DNA of 64,000 nucleotides, taken from Paenibacillus sp. USDA918EY. GTDB lineage: Bacteria > Bacillota > Bacilli > Paenibacillales > Paenibacillaceae. The position numbers and the translations under genes are program-made. Below the pieces are notes generated by a model. It was not told where the DNA came from. It ran no database searches and saw only the letters and a program-made list of their open reading frames with translations. Location: the NCBI RefSeq assembly GCF_009870825.1, contig NZ_WTWY01000002.1:186001-250000 (forward strand). Direction: 5' to 3'. This document shows positions 25,465-34,319 of this stretch, one piece after another; position 1 is the stretch's first letter, and each line of letters begins with the position of its first letter.

Positions 25465-26679
25465 TTACTTCCGTACGACGGTATATCCTTTATCCTGCAG
25501 CAGCTTGATAATGCCATGCTCACCCAAATAATGCGCTGCCCCAACCACGATAAAATACTCTTCCTTTTTGCCGTTTTTCAGATATCCGTCGATTTTATCG
25601 GCCATGCCGATGTTTCGGTCGATCAGCATCGCCTTGTTATATTCCGGTTCGGCGGCCATGCTGTTGGTCAGCTCGAGCAGCTGCTCGTCATTGCCCGTTT
25701 TCCACATTTCGGCCATCTTGTCTACACCGTCGTCCAGTACGTCAAAATTGTCCAGGGCCGTGTTGAGGTTTTTCTCCTGCAATTCCTTGGAGAAGCCATT
25801 AAACATGCTCAGCTGCGATTCGTAGGATTCCAGCTCCACGACAGGAATTTTGCGCTCGATCGCTTTTTGGATGAAATAGAGGTCGATCCCCGCTTCCGCT
25901 TCGTACCCTGCTTTTATCGATTTCAGGCTGCTGATCGTCGTTTCGACGACCCAAGGTTTGAAGGCGTCCAAGGCGTCCGGCTTCATGCCGCTTTGCTGCA
26001 GAATTTTGCCAAGCTTGGCGTACGTCTCGCCGGAAATATGATCCTTCAGCGTCGTCCCGTCCTGATACATGCCCATATCCATGACCTTTTGCTGCTGCGC
26101 CTCGTCGGCCGCTTTGCTCAAATCGATCTCGACGCCGAGATAGTCGGCCTCGGCAAACGCTTCTTCGAATTCCGGACGCAGCGGGTAGAAGCTGTCATCC
26201 GCAATATGCATCGAGCCTACCAGATACACCGTATTCCCGTTGTGCTCGACTTCCCACATGAAGCCGCGGCCGCCGGCCTTGGCGGTTTCGGCCGCTTTGG
26301 GTACCAGCAGAACCGTCCGCGTTTTGGCATCCCAACGAACCTCGTAGCCTGCTGCATCGCCAACGATCCGTATAGGGGCGTACGTCACGCCATTGATCCG
26401 TTTGAGCTTGCCTTTCAGCGTAATCGTTTTGCCGTCTACGACGACGTGAATCGTGTCGTCCGCCGCGCCCGTCAGCTTCGCGTTCATGGCCTGAAGGGTT
26501 GTTTTCAGCGGAACGTACGTTGTTCCGTGATCGATGACCGGCGCGCCGCCGGCATATTGAACGGCGTGGTCATTCACCTTAACCGCCGGCTGCTGCGGAG
26601 CAGCCATGGCAGGCGCAGCCGTGGCCATGAGCCCGGCCGAGATCGTGATGGATAAGAGCATTCGTTTCCAATATTTCAT
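25465..26679 (-). CDS. TraB/GumN-family protein with N-terminal stalk domain
   Basis: A 404-residue secreted protein. After the signal peptide (1-29, ending PAMAAP) comes a copper-amine-oxidase-N-type stalk domain (about 30-130; VKVNDHAVQYAGGAPVIDHG, TYVPLKTTLQAMNAKL, YAPIRIVGDAAGYEVRWD). The TraB/GumN domain (about 145-404) starts MWEVEHNGNTVYLVGSMHIA and ends EEYFIVVGAAHYLGEHG. It retains the two GxxH motifs (GSMH, GAAH) proposed as metal sites in TIKI-like proteases. The protein should sit outside the membrane, held to the wall by the stalk domain. ATG 26679 has AAGGAG 8 bases upstream. Function is inferred from TIKI relatives. Confidence 0.87.
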   Translation of the reverse strand: MKYWKRMLLSITISAGLMATAAPAMAAPQQPAVKVNDHAVQYAGGAPVIDHGTTYVPLKTTLQAMNAKLTGAADDTIHVVVDGKTITLKGKLKRINGVTYAPIRIVGDAAGYEVRWDAKTRTVLLVPKAAETAKAGGRGFMWEVEHNGNTVYLVGSMHIADDSFYPLRPEFEEAFAEADYLGVEIDLSKAADEAQQQKVMDMGMYQDGTTLKDHISGETYAKLGKILQQSGMKPDALDAFKPWVVETTISSLKSIKAGYEAEAGIDLYFIQKAIERKIPVVELESYESQLSMFNGFSKELQEKNLNTALDNFDVLDDGVDKMAEMWKTGNDEQLLELTNSMAAEPEYNKAMLIDRNIGMADKIDGYLKNGKKEEYFIVVGAAHYLGEHGIIKLLQDKGYTVVRK

Positions 26680-26738
26680 GTACAATTCTCCTTAGAATGA
26701 GATGATGAATGGATGAGTGATGAGTATTTGGATAACCG

Positions 26739-28031
26739 TCAAATCTTGTACGCCTTCATCGCTTTGCGAAGCTCTTTGAACGAAGGGCGTTTGCCGTACA
26801 TCAGGACGCCGGTGCGATAGATTTTGGCCGACAACCAGCCGAAAACAAGGATCGACACGATCAATAGCGCCAAGGAAATCAGAATTTGCCAGGTCGGCAC
26901 CGTCCCCATGCCGATCCGTACCAGCATGGCGGTAGGGGCCGTGAACGGGATGAAGCTCGTGACTTTGATCAGCATGCTTCCCGGCGTGCTGATGCTGAAA
27001 ATGCCGATATAAAACGCGGCAAGCCCAAGCATCGTAATCGGCATAACCGCCTGCCCCAGCTCTTCGGTGCGGCTGACGATGGAACCGACGGCCGCATACA
27101 GCACCGCAAACAGGAAGTAGCCGACAATGTAAAATACCAAGCCGTACAGCAGCACCATACCATTGAGATCGGCCAGACTCAGATGGAATTCCTCAAGCAT
27201 GCCGACATTGTTCGGCAGCATCAGGTTGGCGGCCACAACCACGCCGAAGACGGCGATCTGGACGAGACCTACCAGGAAGATCCCGATGATTTTGCCGAAC
27301 ATTTGGTTCAGCGGCTTGACGCTCGTGATGAGAATTTCCATAATGCGCGAGCTTTTTTCGGCCGTCACCTCTGCCGCGATCATGTTGCCCGTCATCATAT
27401 TGGAGCTGAAGAACAAAATCATCAGGAAGTAGACCGTCACGTAATTCATGATTTTCTGATTTTTTTCCTTTTCCGTATCGCCTGCGGCACTCACTTTGGC
27501 TTCTTCGGAAAGATCAAGCGAATCCAGCGTGACCGGTTTATTGAGGGCGGCGATTTGCTCCGCGGTCAAGGAATCCTTGGCGATCAAAGCCGTCTTGATG
27601 TTTTGCAGCGCCCCTTGCAGGTACATGCCCAGTCCCTGGTCCATCCCGCCTTTGCCGGCGTACACCGCTTTCGGAAAAGACCGGTCCGCCGGATCTTCTT
27701 CAAACTTCACGTAACCTTCAAGCTTGCCGTCCTTCACGTCCTGTTTCAGCCGATTTTCGTCATTCCCTTCATACGGTACGAAGGCATAATCCTTGCTGCC
27801 CGAACCGGCCGCGTACTTTTCCAATTCGGATGCCACCGCCTGCCCGCTGCCGGATAACAAGCCGATTTGCGCAGGGCCGTCATCCCCGCCGCTGAATTGC
27901 TTGATGAAATAAGGCACGTTCATCCCGATCGTAATCAAAATGGCCAGCACCAGCGTCGTAATGAGAAATGATTTCGTTTTGACTTTATTTTTGAACGTAA
28001 AACCGATAATCGTCCCCAGATTGTTATGCAT
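26739..28031 (-). CDS. ABC-2 type transporter permease (NatB/YhaP-like)
   Basis: A 430-residue membrane protein. One N-terminal helix (SFLITTLVLAILITIGMNVP) is followed by a large extracytoplasmic loop (about 45-190), then five or six helices (VYFLMILFFSSNMMTG, IIGIFLVGLVQIAVFG, LVFYIVGYFLFAVLYA and others). This is the NatB/YhaP layout of Na+ or drug exporters; the conserved EVTAEKSSRIMEILITSV segment is present. It overlaps the ATPase gene by 8 bases, so the two form one transporter. Confidence 0.88.
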   Translation of the reverse strand: MHNNLGTIIGFTFKNKVKTKSFLITTLVLAILITIGMNVPYFIKQFSGGDDGPAQIGLLSGSGQAVASELEKYAAGSGSKDYAFVPYEGNDENRLKQDVKDGKLEGYVKFEEDPADRSFPKAVYAGKGGMDQGLGMYLQGALQNIKTALIAKDSLTAEQIAALNKPVTLDSLDLSEEAKVSAAGDTEKEKNQKIMNYVTVYFLMILFFSSNMMTGNMIAAEVTAEKSSRIMEILITSVKPLNQMFGKIIGIFLVGLVQIAVFGVVVAANLMLPNNVGMLEEFHLSLADLNGMVLLYGLVFYIVGYFLFAVLYAAVGSIVSRTEELGQAVMPITMLGLAAFYIGIFSISTPGSMLIKVTSFIPFTAPTAMLVRIGMGTVPTWQILISLALLIVSILVFGWLSAKIYRTGVLMYGKRPSFKELRKAMKAYKI

Positions 28032-28926
28032 TGGATTCCCCCACCTCTTGAATGAAGATTTGGTTCAACGTCGGCTCCTTGATTTCGAAACGCTCAATGG
28101 CCGTTTGCGCCATCGCATGCTGCAAAATGAGCTGAGCCGTATCCGGCGTGCCGATCTTGATCTCGTATCCCCGGTCGACGCGCTCCACCGACTTGACGCC
28201 CGGAATAGAGTCCAGCTTTTCCACTTCTCCCTGGGTGTGCAGCACGACTTCCTCCCGCGGGTAGCGGCTTTTGATTTCTTTGATATCCCCTTGTACTACC
28301 GTATTAGAGCGATGAAGAATCGTGATGCGGCGGCACAGCTCCTCGACATGTTCCATGCGGTGGGTGGAGAACAAAATGCTCGTTCCGTTGTCCCGCAGTT
28401 CCTTGACGGTGGCCTTAAGCAGTTCCACATTGACCGGGTCCAGGCCGCTGAAGGCTTCGTCCAAAATCAAAATTTGCGGTTTGTGCACGATGGCGGCGAT
28501 AAAACCCATCTTTTGCTGATTGCCTTTGGACAGCTCTTCAATCCGCTTGTCGTAATATTCCGGCACTTCAAAACGGTCGAGCCAATAGCGCAGGCTTTTG
28601 TCCGCGTCTTGTTTGGACATTCCGCGCAGCCGCGCCAAATATACGATCTGCTCGCTGACTTTGATCTTCGGGTACAACCCGCGTTCTTCGGGCAAATAAC
28701 CCATGACACGCGTCAGTTCGCTGCTGTACGGTTTGCCGTGGTAGCGGATCTCGCCGCCGTCCGGATAAATGAGTCCCAGCACCATCCGCATCGTCGTCGT
28801 TTTTCCCGCGCCGTTTGCGCCCAAAAGCCCGTAAATTTCCCCCTGCTCCACTTGCAGCGAAATGTTGTTCACCGCCGTTTTATCCCCGTATTGCTTGAAC
28901 ACGTGATCCAATTGCAACGATACCAT
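28024..28926 (-). CDS. ABC transporter ATPase (NatA/YhaQ-like)
   Basis: A 300-residue ATPase. Walker A is GLLGANGAGKTTTM (about 33-46), the signature motif is ELSKGNQQKMGF and Walker B is ILILDEAFSGLDP, followed by the H-loop LFSTHRMEHVEELC. The C-terminal extension (about 220-300) is typical of NatA/YhaQ. It pairs with the permease overlapping its 3' end and is separated from the upstream ATPase gene by 3 bases. Confidence 0.92.
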   Translation of the reverse strand: MVSLQLDHVFKQYGDKTAVNNISLQVEQGEIYGLLGANGAGKTTTMRMVLGLIYPDGGEIRYHGKPYSSELTRVMGYLPEERGLYPKIKVSEQIVYLARLRGMSKQDADKSLRYWLDRFEVPEYYDKRIEELSKGNQQKMGFIAAIVHKPQILILDEAFSGLDPVNVELLKATVKELRDNGTSILFSTHRMEHVEELCRRITILHRSNTVVQGDIKEIKSRYPREEVVLHTQGEVEKLDSIPGVKSVERVDRGYEIKIGTPDTAQLILQHAMAQTAIERFEIKEPTLNQIFIQEVGESNA

Positions 28927-28929
28927 GCG

Positions 28930-29844
28930 TTAATCCCCTTTCCCTGACTGCATTCCCGCAGGCAGATGCCCTTTTAGCCACAGGCTTAATATTTCGTCAA
29001 GCTCAAGCGATCTCGTCTTTAACACCGAAATGCCCGAGTCATGCAAAATCTGCTCCGTCCGCATACACTCCGTCGTAATCATGCGCACCACGCCCTGGAT
29101 TTCCTGCTGAACCTGAATGATTCCGGGCAAATCCCCGGCAAGATCGGCGCTGCCGCTGACCCAAAGCTCTTTCCAGTTGTCCATCAGACTGTCCTTTTCC
29201 GCCACGCCGTGCAGTTTGCCGTGATGCAGAAGCACCACGTAATCCGCCAGGCGTTTGATCTCATCGACGATATGGGTCGACAGCAAAATGGTGGCTTCCC
29301 CTGATTCCATAAACTGCCGTAGCTCGTCGATCATCAGCTTCCAGGCAAACGGATCCAGCCCGGAGGAAGGTTCGTCAAGGAGCAGCAGCTTCGGCCGCGG
29401 TGCGAGCGCAGCGGCTATTTCGTATTTGCGCCGTTCTCCTTTGGACATCATTTTCAATTTGATATTCCGTGGCACTTTGAACTTTCCGAGCAGCTCCTCG
29501 AAATACGTCTGATCCCACTCAGGGTACCACTCCGCCCGAAACTCCGCCGCTTCCTCCGCGGTCAAATTGTTCTCTTCGCTGCTTGATTTTTCCGACACGA
29601 ACCCGATTTGGCGCCGGACAGGCTGCGGAATTTCATGGGGATAATTTTCGCCGAACCAGGAAATGGCGCCCCGGTCGGGATGGACGATTTTCAACATCAT
29701 ATGAATGAGCGTGCTTTTGCCTGAGCCGTTTTCCCCGATCAGCCCGATGACGTAACCTTTCGGCAGCTTCAGGTTGATGGGTCCGATCAGCTTCTGCCGC
29801 ATTTTTTTCTCGACGCCCTTCAGTTCGATTGCCGCCTGTTCCAT
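28930..29844 (-). CDS. ABC transporter ATPase (YtrB-like)
   Basis: A 304-residue ATPase. Walker A is GLIGENGSGKSTLIH, the signature region is MMSKGERRKYEIA and Walker B is LLLLDEPSSGLDP, with H-loop ILLSTHIVDEIKRL. In YtrB-type systems this subunit follows a GntR regulator, as here: its ATG abuts the GntR stop codon (TAAATG). Its membrane partner is probably the 239-residue permease at the head of the operon. Confidence 0.9.
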   Translation of the reverse strand: MEQAAIELKGVEKKMRQKLIGPINLKLPKGYVIGLIGENGSGKSTLIHMMLKIVHPDRGAISWFGENYPHEIPQPVRRQIGFVSEKSSSEENNLTAEEAAEFRAEWYPEWDQTYFEELLGKFKVPRNIKLKMMSKGERRKYEIAAALAPRPKLLLLDEPSSGLDPFAWKLMIDELRQFMESGEATILLSTHIVDEIKRLADYVVLLHHGKLHGVAEKDSLMDNWKELWVSGSADLAGDLPGIIQVQQEIQGVVRMITTECMRTEQILHDSGISVLKTRSLELDEILSLWLKGHLPAGMQSGKGD

Positions 29845-30264
29845 TTATGCTTCACCTTCCTTCCCGTCCGGATGATATTTTCTATGCAAAATGGCCAAAA
29901 ACAGCCGCTTAAGCTCTTCCTCTTCGCATTTGACGGATAGGCCGATGTCCACCGCCGAGATTAGCGCTTCCTCCACCGCTTCACGTCTGAACGTTTCCCG
30001 CTCAGCATCGCCGACCTTGGCGACAAACGTCCCGGTCCCCTGCTTCGTTCGCAGCAGCCCTTCACTCTCCAAATCCTGATACACCCGGCGGACGGTGATG
30101 ACGCTGCAATTCAGTCCGCCCGCAAATTCCCTGATCGACGGCAATAGGGTTCCCTCCTTGATTTGCCCGCTGATGATCAGCGATCTTAATTGGGATTCGA
30201 CCTGATGATAAAGCGGTTCAGCGCTGTTTTCATTTAATTGTATTGGAATCCACACCTTTTGCAC
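29845..30264 (-). CDS. GntR-family regulator (YtrA subfamily)
   Basis: A 139-residue regulator. The GntR winged helix covers about residues 10-80 (EPLYHQVESQLRSLIISGQI, LLPSIREFAGGLNCSVITVR, YQDLESEGLLRTKQGTGTFV), followed by a short ~55-residue helical tail typical of the YtrA subfamily. Those proteins repress their own ABC transporter operon and are released by cell-wall-active antibiotics in Bacillus. The start is a GTG (30264) after AGAGGTGAG. It lies inside the operon it probably controls. Confidence 0.88.
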   Translation of the reverse strand: MQKVWIPIQLNENSAEPLYHQVESQLRSLIISGQIKEGTLLPSIREFAGGLNCSVITVRRVYQDLESEGLLRTKQGTGTFVAKVGDAERETFRREAVEEALISAVDIGLSVKCEEEELKRLFLAILHRKYHPDGKEGEA

Positions 30265-30348
30265 CTCACCTCTTGCTTCCCGGTCAGTACGCCGCCGCTT
30301 TTGCGGACTTGTTGGCCGTCAGCCATAATCAATCTTTCGCTGCGCGGT

Positions 30349-31068
30349 TTACATCAGATCCCTGCTGCGAAGCGTACGGAGCGTCAACTTCGTAAATGCG
30401 GCCAGGCTAGCCGCCGCCGCCGCGAACATGACCCACATCAAGGGAGAAAGCAGCTTCCAGCGCGTTGCCGTTTTGACCGAATAAAGAAGCAGGTTCCCTC
30501 CGCATATTTTGATGACAATCGCCGCCACGATCGCTCCGGCAAACAAAATAAGCGTCGCCCGGAAATACGCTTTCCCGTGGTTTGAAAATTCAAAATACAT
30601 GTACGGCCCCGACAACGCCAGCCCGTAACCGATCCACGTCAGCGAAAAAGCCAGATAACCGGCCAATGACATCCCGCTCCGCATCGGTTCGGCGACCCAA
30701 TACATCAAGCCGAAAAAGATGATGCCGTTGAAGATAAAAGCCATAAACATCTGCAGCAGCCGATAAAGGATGATGACCCGATCCGGGATCGGCAATGCCC
30801 TGAAATACGCCAGCATTTGCGTATACGAATCCTCGCTCAAATATTTAAAGGACCTTCGGGAGAAATAAAATCCCAGCATCGGAATGAACAGCATGAACAA
30901 GCCGTCGGTCACCGGGCTGATGAATTCCGGCGCCTCCATCTGTCCCCGAACCGCCGATCCCACCATGACCGCCATATAAACGGCATACACGATGGACCAA
31001 ACCAGATATTTTTTCTCGCTTCTCAGATCTTTCTGCATGATGTACCAAGCTTTTCTCGCGTTTTCCAA
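30349..31068 (-). CDS. Membrane permease subunit of GntR-controlled ABC transporter
   Basis: A 239-residue integral membrane protein with about six helices (YLVWSIVYAVYMAVMVGSA, LFMLFIPMLGFYFSRR, MFMAFIFNGIIFFGLMYW, LAFSLTWIGYGLALSGP, ATLILFAGAIVAAIVI and a C-terminal helix). It is not assigned to a named family. It is the first gene of the operon, 84 bases upstream of the GntR gene. The start is a TTG (31068) with GGGGGAG 7 bases upstream; no ATG fits. Confidence 0.8.
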   Translation of the reverse strand: MENARKAWYIMQKDLRSEKKYLVWSIVYAVYMAVMVGSAVRGQMEAPEFISPVTDGLFMLFIPMLGFYFSRRSFKYLSEDSYTQMLAYFRALPIPDRVIILYRLLQMFMAFIFNGIIFFGLMYWVAEPMRSGMSLAGYLAFSLTWIGYGLALSGPYMYFEFSNHGKAYFRATLILFAGAIVAAIVIKICGGNLLLYSVKTATRWKLLSPLMWVMFAAAAASLAAFTKLTLRTLRSRDLM

Positions 31069-31157
31069 AACGGCTCTCCCCCGCTCCCGTCCGGACTTTC
31101 CCGTCAGGTCTAATTATTCAATCATCTCAGGTGTGCATAGTCACATGAACTGTGCTT

Positions 31158-31181
31158 ACTGTGTATATCTTTATACACAGT
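31158..31181. promoter_or_regulatory. Perfect palindromic GntR (YtrA-type) operator
   Basis: ACTGTGTATA (31158-31167), four bases, then TATACACAGT (31172-31181). It overlaps the -10 of the operon promoter and lies 90 bases upstream of the first gene. Confidence 0.75.
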
Positions 31182-31207
31182 ATATAGGGTGATGCACGAT
31201 CTGGCAA
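31179..31207 (-). promoter_or_regulatory. Promoter of the GntR-ABC operon
   Basis: On the minus strand TTGCCA (31207-31202), a 17-base spacer and TATACT (31184-31179). The -10 shares bases with the operator, so binding would block polymerase. Confidence 0.7.
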
Positions 31208-31250
31208 TAGGCCTTTTGCAAAAATGATGGAAAATTTTATGGCACAAAAA

Positions 31251-31286
31251 AAGGCCCGGAAGCCGTCATAACGGGTTCCAGGCCTT
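31251..31286 (-). terminator. Terminator after the DUF4850-like gene
   Basis: AAGGCCCGGAAGCC (31251-31264) pairs with GGGTTCCAGGCCTT (31273-31286), with minor mismatches. On the minus strand it is followed by a T-run (plus-strand A-run at 31246-31252). Confidence 0.8.
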
Positions 31287-31311
31287 GCAGCGCAAAGATA
31301 TTCGCCGATTG

Positions 31312-32193
31312 TTAATATACCAAGGCAGTCGGATATTTGGCAAAAAAATCAAGCATGCTCTCCACGTCCTTCAGCCGCGGTTCAGGCGCCTCAACCTCCA
31401 GCATCGTGAACCTGTTATCGTCCTTGCCCTGAAACCGGTATGCCGCCCCGTACGTCCGATAAGCTGCGGCATCCTTGTGCAGGCGATATTGCACGATATG
31501 GTCGTTCACCACCGACTGTTTATCAAATGTCAGCGTGTCCGGAGTCATCCCCTGTTCCTCCGCCCATGCCCTCATATCCGGAAAATAACTGCCGATCATT
31601 TGGGTGGCGCATCCTCCGCAGGAGCCCGTATCCGAATACGTCGCGCGAATGAGCGGATCGGACGGGTCCTGCAATTCGATTTTAACCGAGCCGTTCATAC
31701 CGATATCCGCCGTGACCACCTTCCAATGGCGCGGAGCCAAGAGAAGATAACCGTGATTGCTGCCCCCGTTCAGGAAAAACGCTCCCCAACGCGTCGATTC
31801 CGAAGCTGGAAGGGATATCCCGCGCAATGCGGGCAGATCCGCATGGGGGACATTCGGAGGCGCAAATCCGCCGTAAAATGTTCCCGAAATGCAGTACAGC
31901 GGAATTTGGCCGATGCCTCCCCCGGGCTGATCCAGCTTCAATACGCCGCATTGAACGGTGGCTGGCTGGTTAACGCTTCCGGATCCCGCACCGTTTGCGC
32001 CCAGGTCCGCTCCTTCGCCTGGAGTCGGATCCTGAACTTGATGGTTTTGGCCTTGACCATGCTGCTCATCCGCCGACATCGAGCCGGGGCCTGTGAGCGA
32101 TGTTGTGCAGAGCAGGATGATCACGACGGCAACCGTCAAAATAAACAGCCTTCCTCTCATGCTTCCCGATGTTGTTATGCCGTTTCGTTTCAT
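31312..32193 (-). CDS. DUF4850-like exported protein
   Basis: A 293-residue protein with a signal peptide or anchor (FILTVAVVIILLCTTSL, about residues 16-32) and a Gly/Ser/Asn-rich linker to about residue 78. The domain that follows has PHADLPALRGISLP, WGAFFLNGGSNHGYLLLAPRHWKVV and a GSCGGCATQMIGSYFP segment with two close cysteines. These blocks match my recollection of DUF4850; the function is unknown. It forms its own transcription unit between the ABC operon and the cta operon. The ribosome site is weak (AAGG). Confidence 0.7.
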   Translation of the reverse strand: MKRNGITTSGSMRGRLFILTVAVVIILLCTTSLTGPGSMSADEQHGQGQNHQVQDPTPGEGADLGANGAGSGSVNQPATVQCGVLKLDQPGGGIGQIPLYCISGTFYGGFAPPNVPHADLPALRGISLPASESTRWGAFFLNGGSNHGYLLLAPRHWKVVTADIGMNGSVKIELQDPSDPLIRATYSDTGSCGGCATQMIGSYFPDMRAWAEEQGMTPDTLTFDKQSVVNDHIVQYRLHKDAAAYRTYGAAYRFQGKDDNRFTMLEVEAPEPRLKDVESMLDFFAKYPTALVY

Positions 32194-32489
32194 GTGGATC
32201 CCGGACCTTCTTTTTAGTGATTTGGAGTTTCACCGATATACTCTTTAGACGTAATCAGGAACCATAAAGTTATCATTTTTTTAATTTTCTTCTTTATCGA
32301 TCCGTATGGCTGCACTCACCCCTTACCGTTGTCGTCCGGCACCCGCGAAAAAGCGCACAAATACTAATATGTAGCCGCAAAAACAAAAAGACCTTTTCGG
32401 TATACCTGCATGTTAACGGGATTTGGAAAAATCCCCAGGTAGACTGAAAAGGCCTCTGATGTTTATGCATGCCCATGCAAATCTCTCTT
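32194..32489. other. Intergenic region downstream of the cta operon
   Basis: 296 bases. Apart from the large hairpin at 32389-32455 nothing is recognisable. The AT-rich stretch near 32260-32300 may hold the promoter of the DUF4850-like gene. Confidence 0.4.
32389..32455 (-). terminator. Large terminator of the cta operon
   Basis: Twenty-base arms (32389-32408 and 32436-32455; AGnCCTTTTCnGTnTACCTG, three mismatches or wobbles) enclose a second small hairpin, GGGATTT...AATCCC. On the minus strand a T-rich stretch follows. Confidence 0.8.
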
Positions 32490-32954
32490 CTAAGCGCCCA
32501 AAATAACGTCCCAAACCGGCTTCGTATGGCCGCCCGGATACAATACGTAAAGCAGGACATAAACGACAACTCCCGTAATGGCCGTAATAAACCAGATGGT
32601 CGCCGTTACCCTTCCCCATTTCCGGTGCTTCGAGAATTTCTCCCTGAATGCAAGCACCAACGTCGTAATCCCAAATACCGCTGCGACCGTCGCAAGGGTA
32701 ATGTGGAAGATGAGGAAGATTTGATAGTACACTTTAAGTTCATCCGATCCGCCCCAGGAAGTGTTTCCCACGAATGCGGTTCTGGATACATAAATGATGA
32801 AAAAAAGGAGCGCCGCAACGGCACCGAGAATCATCACTTTTTGATGGGCTTCGCGTTTCCCTTTAATAATGAGCCCCCAGCCAATCGCCACCAATATCGC
32901 ACTGATGACAATAAACGACGTGCTGATCGTCGGCATCAGCGTATATAAATCCAT
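32490..32954 (-). CDS. ctaM: DUF420 membrane protein (CtaM/YozB-like oxidase assembly factor)
   Basis: A 154-residue protein with four or five membrane helices and the DUF420 blocks TSFIVISAILVAIGW, HQKVMILGAVAALLFFIIYV, FHITLATVAAVFGI and WFITAITGVVVYVLLYV. DUF420 proteins (CtaM in Staphylococcus, YozB in Bacillus) are needed for assembly of heme-A-type oxidases. Conserved histidines (HQK, FHI) could bind a metal or heme. It follows ctaG by 32 bases with AAGGAGG before the ATG. The gene symbol is by analogy. Confidence 0.85.
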   Translation of the reverse strand: MDLYTLMPTISTSFIVISAILVAIGWGLIIKGKREAHQKVMILGAVAALLFFIIYVSRTAFVGNTSWGGSDELKVYYQIFLIFHITLATVAAVFGITTLVLAFREKFSKHRKWGRVTATIWFITAITGVVVYVLLYVLYPGGHTKPVWDVILGA

Positions 32955-32986
32955 CGAAATCCTCCTTACTTCACAAAAACGGGCGC

Positions 32987-33895
32987 TTACGCCCGGTTCA
33001 ATGAACCCTCGTTAAACTCGGCGGGCGTAATGTCTTCTTCCTTATTCTCGGCACGATACCAGCGGAAAAATACTCTCCCTAGCATCGATGCGAAAATAAA
33101 CTCCTGAATGAACTTCATGACGATGCCGCCTACTTGCTGATCGACTTTCGTGCTCATGATGTTAAAGAAGGTCGGACCGCCAAACACCTGCAGCAGCTTC
33201 GACGGATCGCCGGACACGCAGTATCCCATCGCCTCCGCCCATACATTCGGATCGCTGAACGTGGCGTACATCGGCTTTGCGGAGAAAATAATCAAACCGC
33301 AAGCCGGCGTCAGGAGCACCATATTTAGAAAAATGTATCCTATCTTGGCAAGCCCCGAAGTTTTGTCCTTTTCCGGCAGCGGATTGATCAGCGTCCACCA
33401 CATCAGGATCGCGGCGATAAACAGCACCAGATAATAAAGACGGTGCACGGCAAAATGCAGCATGACATAGTCATGGACCGCCGGGAAATGATAGAAAGAA
33501 AACAACCCGTTAAACACAATCGCGGCCACGATCGGTTTGGCCAAAAAGCCAAGCTTCTTGAACGGGTTCACCTTCAAAATCGCTCTCCACAACCATGCCG
33601 GAATCCCCATCATCAAAAGCGGCGGCGCCACCAAATAGGAGAATGCCATCGTCGTCATATGAAACGTAAACATCAAATGCCCGAGCAGACTGATTGGACC
33701 GCCTTGAGCAAGGTATAAAACCAGCATACCGCAAACGAAGCTGATTTTTTTGCTTAATGGGACGGGTTCGCTGCCTGCAAACCTCTCGCTAAGCGGTCCG
33801 ATCACGACGAAATATGCGGCCGTTACGAGCAGCATAAACGCCAGAAACAGCGGACTGAACAATTCGCTAAAGCTAAAATATTCTAACCCCAGCAT
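32987..33895 (-). CDS. ctaG: CtaG cytochrome c oxidase assembly factor (caa3_CtaG)
   Basis: A 302-residue polytopic membrane protein of the caa3_CtaG family, required for assembly of caa3 oxidase in Bacillus. Features are MLGHLMFTFHMTTMAFSY-like sequence with conserved His and Met (potential copper ligands), WLWRAILKVNPFKKL, MLHFAVHRLYYLVLF and MWWTLINPLPE. ATG 33895 has GAGGAGG 7 bases upstream; an earlier TTG lies within that site. It sits about 100 bases after ctaF. Confidence 0.9.
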   Translation of the reverse strand: MLGLEYFSFSELFSPLFLAFMLLVTAAYFVVIGPLSERFAGSEPVPLSKKISFVCGMLVLYLAQGGPISLLGHLMFTFHMTTMAFSYLVAPPLLMMGIPAWLWRAILKVNPFKKLGFLAKPIVAAIVFNGLFSFYHFPAVHDYVMLHFAVHRLYYLVLFIAAILMWWTLINPLPEKDKTSGLAKIGYIFLNMVLLTPACGLIIFSAKPMYATFSDPNVWAEAMGYCVSGDPSKLLQVFGGPTFFNIMSTKVDQQVGGIVMKFIQEFIFASMLGRVFFRWYRAENKEEDITPAEFNEGSLNRA

Positions 33896-33995
33896 GTAAA
33901 AACCTCCTCTCAAGCGGTATCAGTTCTGTCGAAATTGTGACAACTGCCTTCCATTGAAAAAAGAGGGGGCAAATAAGCCCACCTCTTTATCTATT

Positions 33996-34316
33996 TTACC
34001 ACCATACCCAGTACAATGCCATCACGATGGCCGTACCGGCTACGAAAAATCCACCGATCATAAAGATGATGGGAATCATATGTCCCCGGTCTTTCAAGTG
34101 CATCCAGTAACCCATTTGCACCAGAACCTGAAGCACTGCCATAGCCAGGAGCAGCAGCACGGTAAACGCCGCGTTGACTCCACCGGCCATGACGGCCGCG
34201 AAGGCAATGGCTGTCAGAATGATGGAGAAAATGAAAACGATGATATGCTTCTGAGGTCCTTCATGGCGTTCGCTGTGCTTCACGATGCCATGATTCGCCT
34301 GATGATCTGTCGTCAT
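33996..34316 (-). CDS. ctaF: Cytochrome c oxidase subunit IV (caa3 type)
   Basis: A 106-residue protein with three helices (IIVFIFSIILTAIAFAAVM, VLLLLAMAVLQVLVQMGYWM, IPIIFMIGGFFVAGTAIVMA) preceded by a His-containing cytoplasmic tail. The size and topology of COX4_pro subunit IV are matched. It is separated from ctaE by 3 bases. Confidence 0.92.
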   Translation of the reverse strand: MTTDHQANHGIVKHSERHEGPQKHIIVFIFSIILTAIAFAAVMAGGVNAAFTVLLLLAMAVLQVLVQMGYWMHLKDRGHMIPIIFMIGGFFVAGTAIVMALYWVWW

Positions 34317-34319
34317 ATC

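Noticed and set aside
25516..26655. 379-codon plus-strand open frame opposite the TraB gene
   Set aside because: Shadow frame; the minus strand encodes a signal peptide and two recognisable domains.
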